Below, one piece after another: positions 23,308 through 31,359 of a stretch of DNA of 44,557 bases (its first letter is position 1; every line of letters begins with the position of its first letter). Position numbers and translations under genes: made by a program. Under the pieces are notes generated by a model. The model ran no database searches. It had not been told where the DNA came from and was given only the letters and a program-made list of their open reading frames with translations. Source of the DNA: Actinomycetota bacterium (GTDB lineage Bacteria > Actinomycetota > Thermoleophilia > BMS3ABIN01); the NCBI GenBank assembly GCA_023489275.1, contig JAMDDD010000001.1, positions 1 to 44,557 of the forward strand, read 5' to 3'.

Positions 23308-24276
23308 ATGCTGAGACTGGGTAAAAAATTGATCTTGTACCTGTTCGTTTTTTTCCTGCCGGTGTTGCTGGTTTCACTGATACTGTTTTGGAGAGAAAGA
23401 AATGCTCCTTCCCTGTCCGCCGCGAAACGGAACGAAAAGCAGTTTGACTGGGTTTCGTATTACGGCAGCGGCAATCTCGCCATGCTCTCGCGGTTTGGAC
23501 TGATTGATATTGATGCCGGCGATAGCGCCGGCAATTATACCACTGCCGACATCTCCGGGTTGAAATCCTCCGGCTCTGTGGTGGTCAGCTACCTTAACAT
23601 CGGCGCCTGCGAGACGTTTCGCTCCTACTGGAACCAGGCTCGGGCTTTTAGCCTGGGCGCCTATCAGGGATGGCCGGGAGAATTCTGGATGGACGCCGGC
23701 AATCCCGGTTGGCGTGACTTGATCGTCGATACGGTGGCGCCCCGCCTGGCCGTCAAGGGCGTTCAGGGTTTCTGCCTGGACAACATCGAGCTTTTTCAGC
23801 AGTTTCCCAACCGGCCGGACATCCGCGCCGGCATCGTCGATATCGTTTACCGGCTGCGCCAGAAATATCCCCGGATGTTGATCATCGCCCAGAACGGCAT
23901 TGATATCCTTAACGATCCGGGGCCAGATGGACGGCAATTCTGGCAATACATCAACGCCGAAGCCCATGAGGAAGTGAGCAGCACTTACGACCCGTATCGA
24001 AAAATCGATACAGCGGTGAGCAGCGCGCTGATTGACCGGCTGTCGGCCTGGAAGGTAAAAGGGCTCCTGGTCTACACTCTTGATTACGCCGGGGACAATT
24101 CAGGTCTGGCCGGATACGACTACCGGCGAAGTCTTGCGGCCGGGTTCCATCCATACGTTTCTAACAAGGATTTGAATAAAGTCTATTTGTGGCGGTTCGC
24201 CGCCGGTTCTGATCGCTACTTTCCCGGGCCGGCTCCGGCAGCCGCGACGCGTGCGGGCCAGCCTTATGGAGCTTAA
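23308..24276 (+). CDS. Membrane-anchored GH114-like glycosidase (TM1410-like)
   Basis: About 322 residues from ATG 23308, where MLRLGKKLILYLFVFFLPVL begins a single N-terminal membrane helix; the longer frame from 23185 adds 41 doubtful residues. The outer part is the (beta/alpha)8 fold of endo-alpha-1,4-polygalactosaminidase relatives: FDWVSYYGSGNLA, VSYLNIGACETFR, GWPGEFWMDAGNPGWRDLI, and the catalytic-Asp strand VQGFCLDNIELFQ. YINAEAHEEV likely carries a second acidic residue. The same domain occurs in PelA of biofilm systems. It is monocistronic and divergent from the rhodanese gene. Possible substrates are galactosamine-rich surface glycans; a non-catalytic role is possible. Confidence 0.8.
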   Translation: MLRLGKKLILYLFVFFLPVLLVSLILFWRERNAPSLSAAKRNEKQFDWVSYYGSGNLAMLSRFGLIDIDAGDSAGNYTTADISGLKSSGSVVVSYLNIGACETFRSYWNQARAFSLGAYQGWPGEFWMDAGNPGWRDLIVDTVAPRLAVKGVQGFCLDNIELFQQFPNRPDIRAGIVDIVYRLRQKYPRMLIIAQNGIDILNDPGPDGRQFWQYINAEAHEEVSSTYDPYRKIDTAVSSALIDRLSAWKVKGLLVYTLDYAGDNSGLAGYDYRRSLAAGFHPYVSNKDLNKVYLWRFAAGSDRYFPGPAPAAATRAGQPYGA

Positions 24277-24337
24277 CGGCCGCGGGGCCGGTCGATTCGC
24301 GACGGCCATCAAGCGTCTATTTTGGCGCGGTTATTAA

Positions 24338-24368
24338 TTCACCGCAGTCTGAGATAATGATGTAAAAT
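24338..24368 (+). promoter_or_regulatory. Possible promoter of the tRNA group
   Basis: TAAAAT at 24363-24368 (5/6) with TTCACC 19 bp upstream. It lies 79 bp before tRNA-Gly. Spacing is longer than ideal, so support is modest. Confidence 0.3.
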
Positions 24369-24447
24369 ATGGCCGCTAATCCGAATTGGCTGCAGCCTGC
24401 GGGATTTTGACGGAAGGTTCAGCGGGTGCAGGAATTTCGGCAATGAT

Positions 24448-24523
24448 GCGGGTGTAGCTCAGTTGGTAGAGCATCGGCCTTCCAAGCCGATTGTCGCGGG
24501 TTCGACCCCCGTCGCCCGCTCCA
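24448..24523 (+). tRNA. tRNA-Gly (anticodon TCC)
   Basis: Full cloverleaf: acceptor GCGGGTG pairs with CGCCCGC (one G-U), anticodon stem TCGGC/GCCGA around CTTCCAA, T arm GCGGG-TTCGACC-CCCGT, discriminator T, and an encoded CCA. Confidence 0.96.
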
Positions 24524-24558
24524 AAATGATGGCAGATGGTGGATTGTCGATGGCAGAA

Positions 24559-24581
24559 GCTGGATAAGATTTTTATCCAGC
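24559..24581 (+). repeat. Spacer hairpin between tRNA genes
   Basis: GCTGGATAA, a 5-nt loop GATTT, then TTATCCAGC form a perfect 9-bp stem in the Gly-His tRNA spacer. It may guide processing of the tRNA precursor. The flanking text (GTCCAGCATCCAGAATCC) belongs to the dispersed intergenic words. Confidence 0.5.
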
Positions 24582-24605
24582 GTCCAGCATCCAGAATCCA
24601 TTTAT

Positions 24606-24682
24606 GGTGGCTGTAGCTCAACTGGTAGAGCTCCGGACTGTGGATCCGGCGGTCGTGGGTTCAAATCCCATCAGCCACCCCA
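24606..24682 (+). tRNA. tRNA-His (anticodon GTG)
   Basis: Anticodon loop CTGTGGA reads GTG. Acceptor GTGGCTG pairs with CAGCCAC. The extra G at position -1 (24606) pairs with discriminator C73 (24679), the identity element of bacterial tRNA-His. CCA is encoded at 24680-24682. Confidence 0.96.
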
Positions 24683-24689
24683 ATAATCT

Positions 24690-24824
24690 GATGGTGGATG
24701 GTAGATTGTTGATGATGGATGGTCAAGAGTTCATCCAGGCCGAATTTAGAATGTTGCTTGGCCACGAATTTTCATGAATGACGAATTGTACTTATATCTA
24801 CCACCCATAATCCATCATCCACCA
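24690..24824. repeat. Degenerate inverted repeat in tRNA spacer
   Basis: 24690-24722 is built of GATGGTGGAT-like units; 24796-24824 is roughly its reverse complement (reverse strand reads TGGTGGATGATGGATTATGG). The two could pair across about 70 nt. No coding potential. Confidence 0.5.
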
Positions 24825-24834
24825 AGCGCTTCTC

Positions 24835-24911
<77 letters not shown>

Positions 24912-24916
24912 ACTGT

Positions 24917-24944
24917 TTGATAAATGTACTTTCTATGCTAAAGT
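24917..24944 (+). promoter_or_regulatory. Promoter of the MMPL transporter gene
   Basis: TTGATA (24917-24922), 16 bp, then TAAAGT (24939-24944) preceded by TGC, an extended -10. It starts 6 bp after tRNA-Arg and gives a leader of about 90 nt to the ATG at 25043. Confidence 0.5.
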
Positions 24945-25042
24945 TATACCGGCTGTGTTTGCCCGGTTGTATCGCTGGGGAAATTCAACTATAACCTGCG
25001 GTGAATTGCCGGTTTATTCTTCCCAAATGACCCGGAGGCTCA

Positions 25043-27235
25043 ATGTCCGCAATCAGGTTTTCCACAGGCCGGCTGGCGGCTGGCTGCGGCCGCCGTCCCC
25101 GGCTGGCAATCGGTCTCTGGCTGGCTATCGCCGCGATCTCGCTGCTGGTCGTCTCCCGCCTGCTTAGCGGCGCCCTTACAAACGAATTCTCATTTACGAA
25201 CAATCCCGATTCGCAGCAGGTAAAAAATCTGCTCTCCCGGCGGCTGCACCAGCCGGAAAAAATCGACGAAGTCGTCATCGTCTCATCAAAACAGTATACG
25301 GTTGATCAACCGCAATTTTTCAATGTTGTCAAAAAGCTGGGCGGGGATATCATTGGCCTCGGCCCGGGCTTGATCTCGGGAGGGATCAGCTACTACCAGA
25401 CGCATAACCAGTCAATGGTTTCCGCTGACCGGCACACGACCATCATTCCGCTGGTGATGTCCGGCACTCTTTCCGAAGCGGAAAAAAATGTGACAAAGCT
25501 CCAGACAGTTCTTTCCCAAAATTCCCGGGCGAGCGGTTTTCGGATTCTCACCACCGGGACGGCCAGCTCCAACAACGATTTTAACCACGTTTCTGAGACG
25601 GACCTGCAAAAAGCGGAGCTGATCGGCATTCCGATCGCCCTCGTTATTCTCGTGTTTGTGTTTGGAACCCTCGTGGCGGCCAGCCTGCCGCTAATCCTGG
25701 CCGGCTTCTCGATCGTCATCGCGCTTTGCATCACGGCGCTGGTAGGCCAGTTGATCGAGATGAGTTTTTTTGTGGAAAACATGATAACCATGATGGGACT
25801 GGCGGTCGGGATCGATTATTCCCTGTTCGTCATTTCCCGTTACCGGGAAGAGCTGTCGCGCGGCAGCGACAGACTGCAGGCCATCCGGAAGGCCGGGGAC
25901 ACGGCCAGCCGCGCCGTGCTGTTTAGCGGCATGACGGTCATCCTAGCCCTGGTCGGGATGCTGATCATCCCCTTGAACATTTTTTACAGCCTGGCGGCCG
26001 GGGCCATGTTTGTGGTAGCGGTGTCCGTATTGGCCGCTCTCACCTTGCTGCCGGCTGTTTTGAGCCTGCTGGGTCCACGGATCAATTCTCTTAAGATTCC
26101 TCTGATACACCGGTATCAGGCCGGTAACGAGGCGGAGCAGGGCAGTTTCTGGAACACGGTCGCGCACACAGTGATGCGCCGGCCGGTGATCAGCCTGCTG
26201 GCGGTAATAATCATCCTGGGCGTGCCTGCCGTTTTTTATTTCCAGATCAAGACCGGCGCCAACGGCATCGCGGTGCTGCCCGACAGCTATACCTCGAAGC
26301 AGGGATACCAGGTTTTGACCAGTGAATTTTCCTTTGGCCTGACTTCGCCGGCAGAGGTTGCCGTCCTCGGCAACGTCAACTTGCCGGCAGTGATGGGATC
26401 GGTGTCAAAATTGGAACAGGAAGTCAAAAAAGACAAAGTCTTCTACGGGACGCCTTCCGTCACAAAAGACCCGGCCGCCAACATGACCCTTGTCACAATG
26501 CCGGTGTCGGGCGCTCCCGAAAGCGCGGAGGCGACCGGCGCGATCAGGCGACTGCGCGAGCAGTATGTGCCGCAGGCCTTCCGCGGCGTCAACGCCCGGG
26601 TGCTGGTCGGGGGCATACCGGCCATGGAACTGGACTATTTCAACATCACGAACCAGTACCGGCCGATCGTGTTTGCCTTTGTCCTCGGTCTTAGCTTCCT
26701 GCTGCTCATGCTCGTCTTCCATTCCGTGGTCGTGCCGCTCAAGGCAGTGTTTATGAACCTCTTGTCCGTGGGGGCGGCTTACGGGCTGATCGTTATTGTT
26801 TTTCAGAAAGGGGTGGGGGCTGGCCTGTTTGGATTCCGCCAGGTCAGCTCCGTGGAGGCCTGGGTGCCGCTGTTCCTTTTCTCTGTTCTCTTTGGCCTTT
26901 CCATGGATTATCACGTCTTTCTGCTCGGACGCATCAAGGAGCATTACAATCGCACCGGGGACAACAGCGCCTCGGTCGCGATCGGGCTCAGGTTCACCGG
27001 CAGGATCATTACCGGGGCGGCGCTGATCATGGTCGCCGTCTTCAGCGGTTTTGCCAGCGGGCAGCTGGTGATGTTCCAGCAGATGGGCTTCGGCCTCGGG
27101 GTGGCGATACTCCTGGACGCGACCCTGGTTCGCAGCATCCTGGTGCCGGCGGCGATGAAGCTGCTGGGGGACAGGAACTGGTACCTGCCCCGGTGGCTCA
27201 GATGGATGCCGGACTTCGGGATCGGGTCTGAATAA
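25043..27235 (+). CDS. MMPL/RND-superfamily transporter
   Basis: 730 residues, 12 membrane helices in two six-helix halves, each after a large outer domain (about 45-190 and 395-530). After helix 1 (LAIGLWLAIAAISLLVVSRL) the first half contains MMGLAVGIDYSLFVISRYRE, the MMPL signature with the Asp of the proton relay; the second half has the mirror copy FGLSMDYHVFLLGRIKEHYN with Asp in the same place. MMPL proteins export lipids, siderophores or other hydrophobic molecules in actinobacteria and relatives. ATG 25043 follows GGAGG at good spacing. No accessory gene is adjacent, so the cargo cannot be inferred. Confidence 0.92.
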   Translation: MSAIRFSTGRLAAGCGRRPRLAIGLWLAIAAISLLVVSRLLSGALTNEFSFTNNPDSQQVKNLLSRRLHQPEKIDEVVIVSSKQYTVDQPQFFNVVKKLGGDIIGLGPGLISGGISYYQTHNQSMVSADRHTTIIPLVMSGTLSEAEKNVTKLQTVLSQNSRASGFRILTTGTASSNNDFNHVSETDLQKAELIGIPIALVILVFVFGTLVAASLPLILAGFSIVIALCITALVGQLIEMSFFVENMITMMGLAVGIDYSLFVISRYREELSRGSDRLQAIRKAGDTASRAVLFSGMTVILALVGMLIIPLNIFYSLAAGAMFVVAVSVLAALTLLPAVLSLLGPRINSLKIPLIHRYQAGNEAEQGSFWNTVAHTVMRRPVISLLAVIIILGVPAVFYFQIKTGANGIAVLPDSYTSKQGYQVLTSEFSFGLTSPAEVAVLGNVNLPAVMGSVSKLEQEVKKDKVFYGTPSVTKDPAANMTLVTMPVSGAPESAEATGAIRRLREQYVPQAFRGVNARVLVGGIPAMELDYFNITNQYRPIVFAFVLGLSFLLLMLVFHSVVVPLKAVFMNLLSVGAAYGLIVIVFQKGVGAGLFGFRQVSSVEAWVPLFLFSVLFGLSMDYHVFLLGRIKEHYNRTGDNSASVAIGLRFTGRIITGAALIMVAVFSGFASGQLVMFQQMGFGLGVAILLDATLVRSILVPAAMKLLGDRNWYLPRWLRWMPDFGIGSE

Positions 27236-27436
27236 GTGAGGTATTTGGCCAGAAAAATTGCTAAAGAGTAACCCTTAAGTTAAGGATGACCATTGCGGTT
27301 ATCAGGACTTCGCTCGGGTTTTAACCCTGGTGCCGGCGGGAATTTTTTTCAGGCAGGCCGCGGGGGCCGTAGCGGGCAAGGCAGCGGACAATGCCACCGG
27401 GGCGCAACGGAAGAGCCGGATCAAAAGGAGGCGGTC

Positions 27437-27712
27437 ATGGAGCTGGTTATTCTCATCATCGTCGGGCTGGTGATAGGCATAATTGGCGCAATGCTGATGG
27501 AGGTGGGCGTTTCCCCCAGAAAACTGCCGTCCGAACGGCTGGGCTTCTTCAGCGAAATTACCATAGGGCTCGCCGGCGCCCTTGTCACCGGATACCTGTT
27601 TTCCACCGCCGGCGTCACCGGCAGCTATGGCGGCTGGATTCTGACGGCGCTGCTGGGGTCGGTGGTGCCGCTGGTTATCATCGCCGCGCTCGCCAGAGCC
27701 GGCAGGGCATAA
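27437..27712 (+). CDS. GlsB/YeaQ/YmgE-type small membrane protein
   Basis: 91 residues from ATG 27437, chosen because AAAAGGAGG precedes it; the frame open from 27293 is unlikely to be coding there. Three hydrophobic helices are separated by short loops: ELVILIIVGLVIGIIGAML, then ITIGLAGALVTGYLFS, then WILTALLGSVVPLVIIAAL. The G-I-x-G-A spacing and GxxGA(L/W) repeats fit the transglycosylase-associated (GlsB) family, often stress-induced. No enzymatic function is established for the family. Single gene between MMPL and tRNA-Leu. Confidence 0.8.
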   Translation: MELVILIIVGLVIGIIGAMLMEVGVSPRKLPSERLGFFSEITIGLAGALVTGYLFSTAGVTGSYGGWILTALLGSVVPLVIIAALARAGRA

Positions 27713-27757
27713 CCTCGCATTTCAGGTATGGCTTTGGCTTCATTTCCGCCGCAATCC

Positions 27758-27766
27758 TGCTAATAT
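27758..27766 (+). promoter_or_regulatory. Extended -10 promoter of tRNA-Leu
   Basis: TGC-TAATAT (4/6 to TATAAT, plus TGn). Transcription would begin about 7 nt before the mature tRNA. No strong -35 box. Confidence 0.4.
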
Positions 27767-27779
27767 TTCCCTGAACTTC

Positions 27780-27865
27780 GCGGGTGTGGCGGAATGGTAG
27801 ACGCGCCAGCCTTAGGAGCTGGTAGGGTTATCCCTGTGGAGGTTCAAGTCCTCTCGCCCGCACCA
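27780..27865 (+). tRNA. tRNA-Leu (anticodon TAG)
   Basis: Class II tRNA with a long variable arm. Acceptor GCGGGTG pairs with CGCCCGC (one T-G), anticodon stem CCAGC/GCTGG around CTTAGGA, T loop TTCAAGT, discriminator A and an encoded CCA. Confidence 0.96.
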
Positions 27866-28015
27866 AAAACGGATGGTGGATGGTTGGGGGTAGATGGTGG
27901 TAAATCCGAAACTCTCATTCGTCCTTCGGCCAAATCCATCCTCATCCATTTGGTTTTCCAGGCAATCTTGTTTAACATCATACGTTGAATGTTTTCCCGA
28001 AAATTTCGGAGCGAA

Positions 28016-29380
28016 ATGGCGGAGATTAAAAGCACAGCAAGCAAGCTGGATGGAGATCAATTCAAGGTTGAGGTCGAGGTGCCTGCCGAAGAGGTCAAGG
28101 CACAGGTCGATCATACGCTCAAGCACATGGCGGCCGATGTCAGGATCGCCGGTTTTCGCAAGGGCAAGGTGCCCAAGCCGGTGCTCATCTCTCATTTCGG
28201 CAAGGAAACGATCCTGTCGCAAACCTTGCGGGATGCGCTCCCCGGCTGGTATGAAAAGGCGCTGGCGATCAGCGGCGTCGAGCCGATCGATTCTCCCGAC
28301 CTTGATTTTGGCGAGCTGGAAGACCAGAACCAGCCGTACGCTTTCAACGCTACGGTCCAGGTAGCACCCCGGCCGAAACTTTCCAAGTACATTGGCGTCG
28401 AAGTTGAAAAAGAAGTGGTGACGGTCAAGGAGAGCGAAGTCGAAGAGCCGATTGACCGGATGCGCAAGCGCGCCGCCCGGTTGGAGACGGTGACGGGAAG
28501 GCCAGCGGCGGCCGGCGATTTCGTCATCATAGATTTTGACGGCACCGTTGCCGGCGAGCCGCTTGAAGGCGGCTCCGCGAAGGACTACATGCTGGAAATC
28601 GGCAGCAACGCTTTCGTCCCCGGGTTTGAGGAGCAGATTGAAGGAATGGAGAGTGGCCAGTCGAAAAAGCTTACGCTGAGATTCCCCGAAAATTATCAGC
28701 CCGGGGATCTGGCGGGCAAAGAGGTTGAGTTCGACGTCAATGTCAAGGAGATAAAAGAGCGGCTGCTTCCGGAGCTGACGGACGAGTTTATCTCGGAAAA
28801 CAGCGAGTTTGACAAGGTTGATGAACTGAGGGAGGACATCCGCTCTCGGATGACGAAAGCGCGCGAGGCGGCTGCGGAGGGCAACTTCCGGGAGCAGGTC
28901 TTGAAAACAGTGGCCGGCGAAGCCGAAGTGGACATCCCTGAGGTAATGATTGAGAACCGGACGGGAGATCTTGTCAAAGAGATGGAAGCGGCTCTTCAGG
29001 CAAGCGGGATGACGTTTGACCAGTATGTGGAGCAGACCGGCGTCACCCGCGACGTCATCATGGAAAATTTCCGCCACGAAGCAGCGGAGCAGGTAAAAGA
29101 GGACCTGGTTTTAAACGCCGTAGCTGAGAATGAGGGTATCGAGGTTGGCGATGAAGAGATTGAGGAAGAGATTCGCCGTCAGGCGGAGCGGCGGAAAGTT
29201 GACGCCGACAAGCTGATTCAGCAGACCAGAGCCGCCGGGCGGGAGTCGTTTGTCAAGAGCAATCTGCGGAAGCGGAAGGCGCTGGACCTGCTGGCGGAAA
29301 AAGCAATCCCGGTGCTGCAAAAGCAAACGGCGCCAAGCAAAGACACTAAAGCAGAAGAGCCGGAAATCATTAAACCATAG
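28016..29380 (+). CDS. tig: Trigger factor, ribosome-associated chaperone
   Basis: About 454 residues from ATG 28016, preceded by CGGAG; the in-frame ATG at 27989 would add nine residues. It binds the ribosome exit tunnel and shields nascent chains. The ribosome-binding signature [12 protein letters not shown] is present. The FKBP-type PPIase domain (about residues 150-240) reads [20 protein letters not shown] ... [12 protein letters not shown] ... [20 protein letters not shown]. The remaining C-terminal helical domain forms the chaperone cradle and ends in a charged tail. Located just upstream of clpP-clpX-lon, the usual grouping for folding and degradation, but separated from clpP by a 90-bp spacer with a hairpin. 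Confidence 0.96.
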   Translation: MAEIKSTASKLDGDQFKVEVEVPAEEVKAQVDHTLKHMAADVRIAGFRKGKVPKPVLISHFGKETILSQTLRDALPGWYEKALAISGVEPIDSPDLDFGELEDQNQPYAFNATVQVAPRPKLSKYIGVEVEKEVVTVKESEVEEPIDRMRKRAARLETVTGRPAAAGDFVIIDFDGTVAGEPLEGGSAKDYMLEIGSNAFVPGFEEQIEGMESGQSKKLTLRFPENYQPGDLAGKEVEFDVNVKEIKERLLPELTDEFISENSEFDKVDELREDIRSRMTKAREAAAEGNFREQVLKTVAGEAEVDIPEVMIENRTGDLVKEMEAALQASGMTFDQYVEQTGVTRDVIMENFRHEAAEQVKEDLVLNAVAENEGIEVGDEEIEEEIRRQAERRKVDADKLIQQTRAAGRESFVKSNLRKRKALDLLAEKAIPVLQKQTAPSKDTKAEEPEIIKP

Positions 29381-29383
29381 TTT

Positions 29384-29453
29384 CGAGTTTAAAGTTTACA
29401 GTTGCCAGTTCCAGGGTCGCGCGGTTAACTGGAAACCAGAAACCTGAAACTCG
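29384..29453. repeat. Imperfect intergenic hairpin (tig-clpP spacer)
   Basis: CGAGTTT (29384-29390) pairs with AAACTCG (29447-29453); an inner stem CCAGTT/AACTGG closes a 16-nt loop. The first arm starts with TTTCGAGTTT, which recurs at about 40127 after the zinc-ribbon gene. It has no T-run of a terminator. Confidence 0.5.
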
Positions 29454-29472
29454 TAACAAGAGGGGTAAAGAG

Positions 29473-30084
29473 GTGAAAGATCAAATGCCTTTAATTCCGA
29501 TGGTGATCGAGCAGACCAGCCGCGGCGAGCGGGCCTTCGACATTTACTCACGCCTGCTCAATGAGAGAATCATCTTTCTGGGCAGCGGTGTGAATGAAGA
29601 GGTGGCCAACGTCGTGGTGGCCCAGCTGCTGCATCTGGAGTCAGACGATCCTGATAAAGATATCAACCTTTATATCAACTCACCCGGCGGCTCCGTCTAT
29701 GCGGGGCTGGCCATCTATGATACAATGCAATTTATAAAACCGGACGTGGTAACCACCTGCGTTGGGATTGCTATGAGCATGGGCGCACTCATTCTGGCGG
29801 GAGGCGCTAAGGGCAAACGGTTTGCCCTGCCGAACGCCAAAATCCTCATTCATCAGCTCTCCGGTGGCTTTCAGGGGCCCGCGGCCGACATCGAAATTCA
29901 CGCCAAGGAAGCTCTTTCCTTGCGGAGGCGATTGGACGAGATTCTCGCCAAACACACCGGGCAGCCTCTGGAAAAAGTATCTGCAGACACCGACCGTGAT
30001 TATTTCATGACATCAGAAGAGGCCAGGGGATACGGCATCATCGACGACGTCCTGACTCATCGCGCAGCGACAAAGGGAGAATGA
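29473..30084 (+). CDS. clpP: ATP-dependent Clp protease, proteolytic subunit
   Basis: 203 residues from GTG 29473; an alternative ATG at 29485 ([16 protein letters not shown]) also has a good upstream GAGGTG and matches typical N-termini. Serine protease forming 14-mer rings with ClpX. The catalytic triad is S102 (IAMSMGAL), H127 (LIHQLSGG) and D176 (TDRDYF); spacings of 25 and 49 match E. coli S98/H123/D172 exactly. The N-terminal processing region is short. It is followed by clpX after 3 bp, so both are co-transcribed. Confidence 0.96.
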   Translation: MKDQMPLIPMVIEQTSRGERAFDIYSRLLNERIIFLGSGVNEEVANVVVAQLLHLESDDPDKDINLYINSPGGSVYAGLAIYDTMQFIKPDVVTTCVGIAMSMGALILAGGAKGKRFALPNAKILIHQLSGGFQGPAADIEIHAKEALSLRRRLDEILAKHTGQPLEKVSADTDRDYFMTSEEARGYGIIDDVLTHRAATKGE

Positions 30085-30087
30085 TTT

Positions 30088-31359
30088 ATGGCAAGGCCGA
30101 CCGACGGAAACGAACAACTTCTGTGCAGCTTTTGTGGCAAGTCGCAGCGGCAGGTTAAAAAACTGATCGCCGGTCCCGGCGTTTATATTTGCGATGAGTG
30201 CATCGATCTTTGCAACGAGATCATTGATGAGGAGCTGGCGGCGCCGCAGAGCCTCGATCTCGACAACCTTCCCAAGCCGCGCGAGATTTACGAGGCGCTC
30301 GACGAATATGTTGTCGGCCAGGAGGAAGCCAAGCGGACCCTGGCGGTGGCGGTTTACAACCACTACAAGCGCATCCAGATCTTCTCGGGCGAAGACAACG
30401 ACGTCGAGCTGCAGAAATCAAATATCCTTCTCCTCGGCCCGACCGGCTGTGGCAAGACCTTGCTGGCGCAGACCCTGGCCCGTTTTCTGAATGTTCCCTT
30501 TGCCATCGCCGACGCTACCGCGCTCACGGAAGCCGGTTATGTCGGCGAGGATGTGGAGAATATCTTGCTGAAGTTGATCCAGGCCGCTGACTATGATGTT
30601 AAAAAGGCGGAGACCGGCATTATCTACATCGACGAGGTGGACAAGATCGCCCGCCGCGCCGACAATCCCTCAATTACGCGTGACGTCTCCGGGGAGGGCG
30701 TACAGCAGGCCCTGCTGAAAATCCTGGAAGGGACGGTAGCCAGCGTGCCGCCTCAGGGCGGGCGGAAACATCCGCATCAGGAATTCCTCAATATCGACAC
30801 CACCAACATCCTGTTCATCTGCGGCGGCGCTTTCGCTCATCTGGACAAGATTATCGAGCGGCGTGTCGGTCACAAGGGCATGGGCTTTGGCGCCGAAGTG
30901 AGGAGCAAGGTCGACAAGGACGTTGGCAGCACTTTCGCGCAGGTGATGCCGGAGGACCTGCTGGACTACGGGCTGATTCCTGAATTTATCGGCCGCCTGC
31001 CGGTGGTGACGGCGATTCATAATCTGAATCGGGACGATCTGGTCCGGATTCTGACCGTACCGAAAAATGCCCTGGTGAAGCAGTTTGAGCGGTTCTTCAG
31101 ATTTGATAATATTGAGCTGGTGTTCGCGCCGGATTCGCTGGCGGCGATCGCGAGTAAAGCGCTGAAGCTGGAGACCGGCGCCCGGGGGCTGCGGTCGATA
31201 ATCGAGCAGTCCCTCCTGAATGTAATGTTTGAGCTTCCCTCACGCGGCGACGTCCGCAAGTGTGTGGTGACCAAAGATACAATTGAACGAGAGATCAACC
31301 CCACGCTGGTGACGGAAGCAGAAAGAATATTGCCGCAACTTGACGAAGAGTCAGCATAA
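30088..31359 (+). CDS. clpX: ClpX ATPase, unfoldase of ClpXP
   Basis: 423 residues. An N-terminal C4 zinc finger (C13, C16, C35, C38) recognises adaptors. The AAA+ module has Walker A GPTGCGKT at 117-124, Walker [11 protein letters not shown], pore loop YVGEDVE, and the sensor regions; IGRLPVV holds the ClpP-binding IGF-type loop (IPEFIGRLP). Typical length for the family. It lies 3 bp after clpP, and its last 20 bp overlap the TTG start of lon. Confidence 0.97.
   Translation: MARPTDGNEQLLCSFCGKSQRQVKKLIAGPGVYICDECIDLCNEIIDEELAAPQSLDLDNLPKPREIYEALDEYVVGQEEAKRTLAVAVYNHYKRIQIFSGEDNDVELQKSNILLLGPTGCGKTLLAQTLARFLNVPFAIADATALTEAGYVGEDVENILLKLIQAADYDVKKAETGIIYIDEVDKIARRADNPSITRDVSGEGVQQALLKILEGTVASVPPQGGRKHPHQEFLNIDTTNILFICGGAFAHLDKIIERRVGHKGMGFGAEVRSKVDKDVGSTFAQVMPEDLLDYGLIPEFIGRLPVVTAIHNLNRDDLVRILTVPKNALVKQFERFFRFDNIELVFAPDSLAAIASKALKLETGARGLRSIIEQSLLNVMFELPSRGDVRKCVVTKDTIEREINPTLVTEAERILPQLDEESA

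Noticed and set aside
24524-24834. Repeated spacer units as a CRISPR array
   Set aside because: Units are degenerate, irregularly spaced, partly inverted and without spacers of constant size; no cas genes are present.
27293-27436. N-terminal extension of the GlsB-like protein
   Set aside because: AAAAGGAGG directly precedes ATG 27437 and the extension is low-complexity without family similarity.
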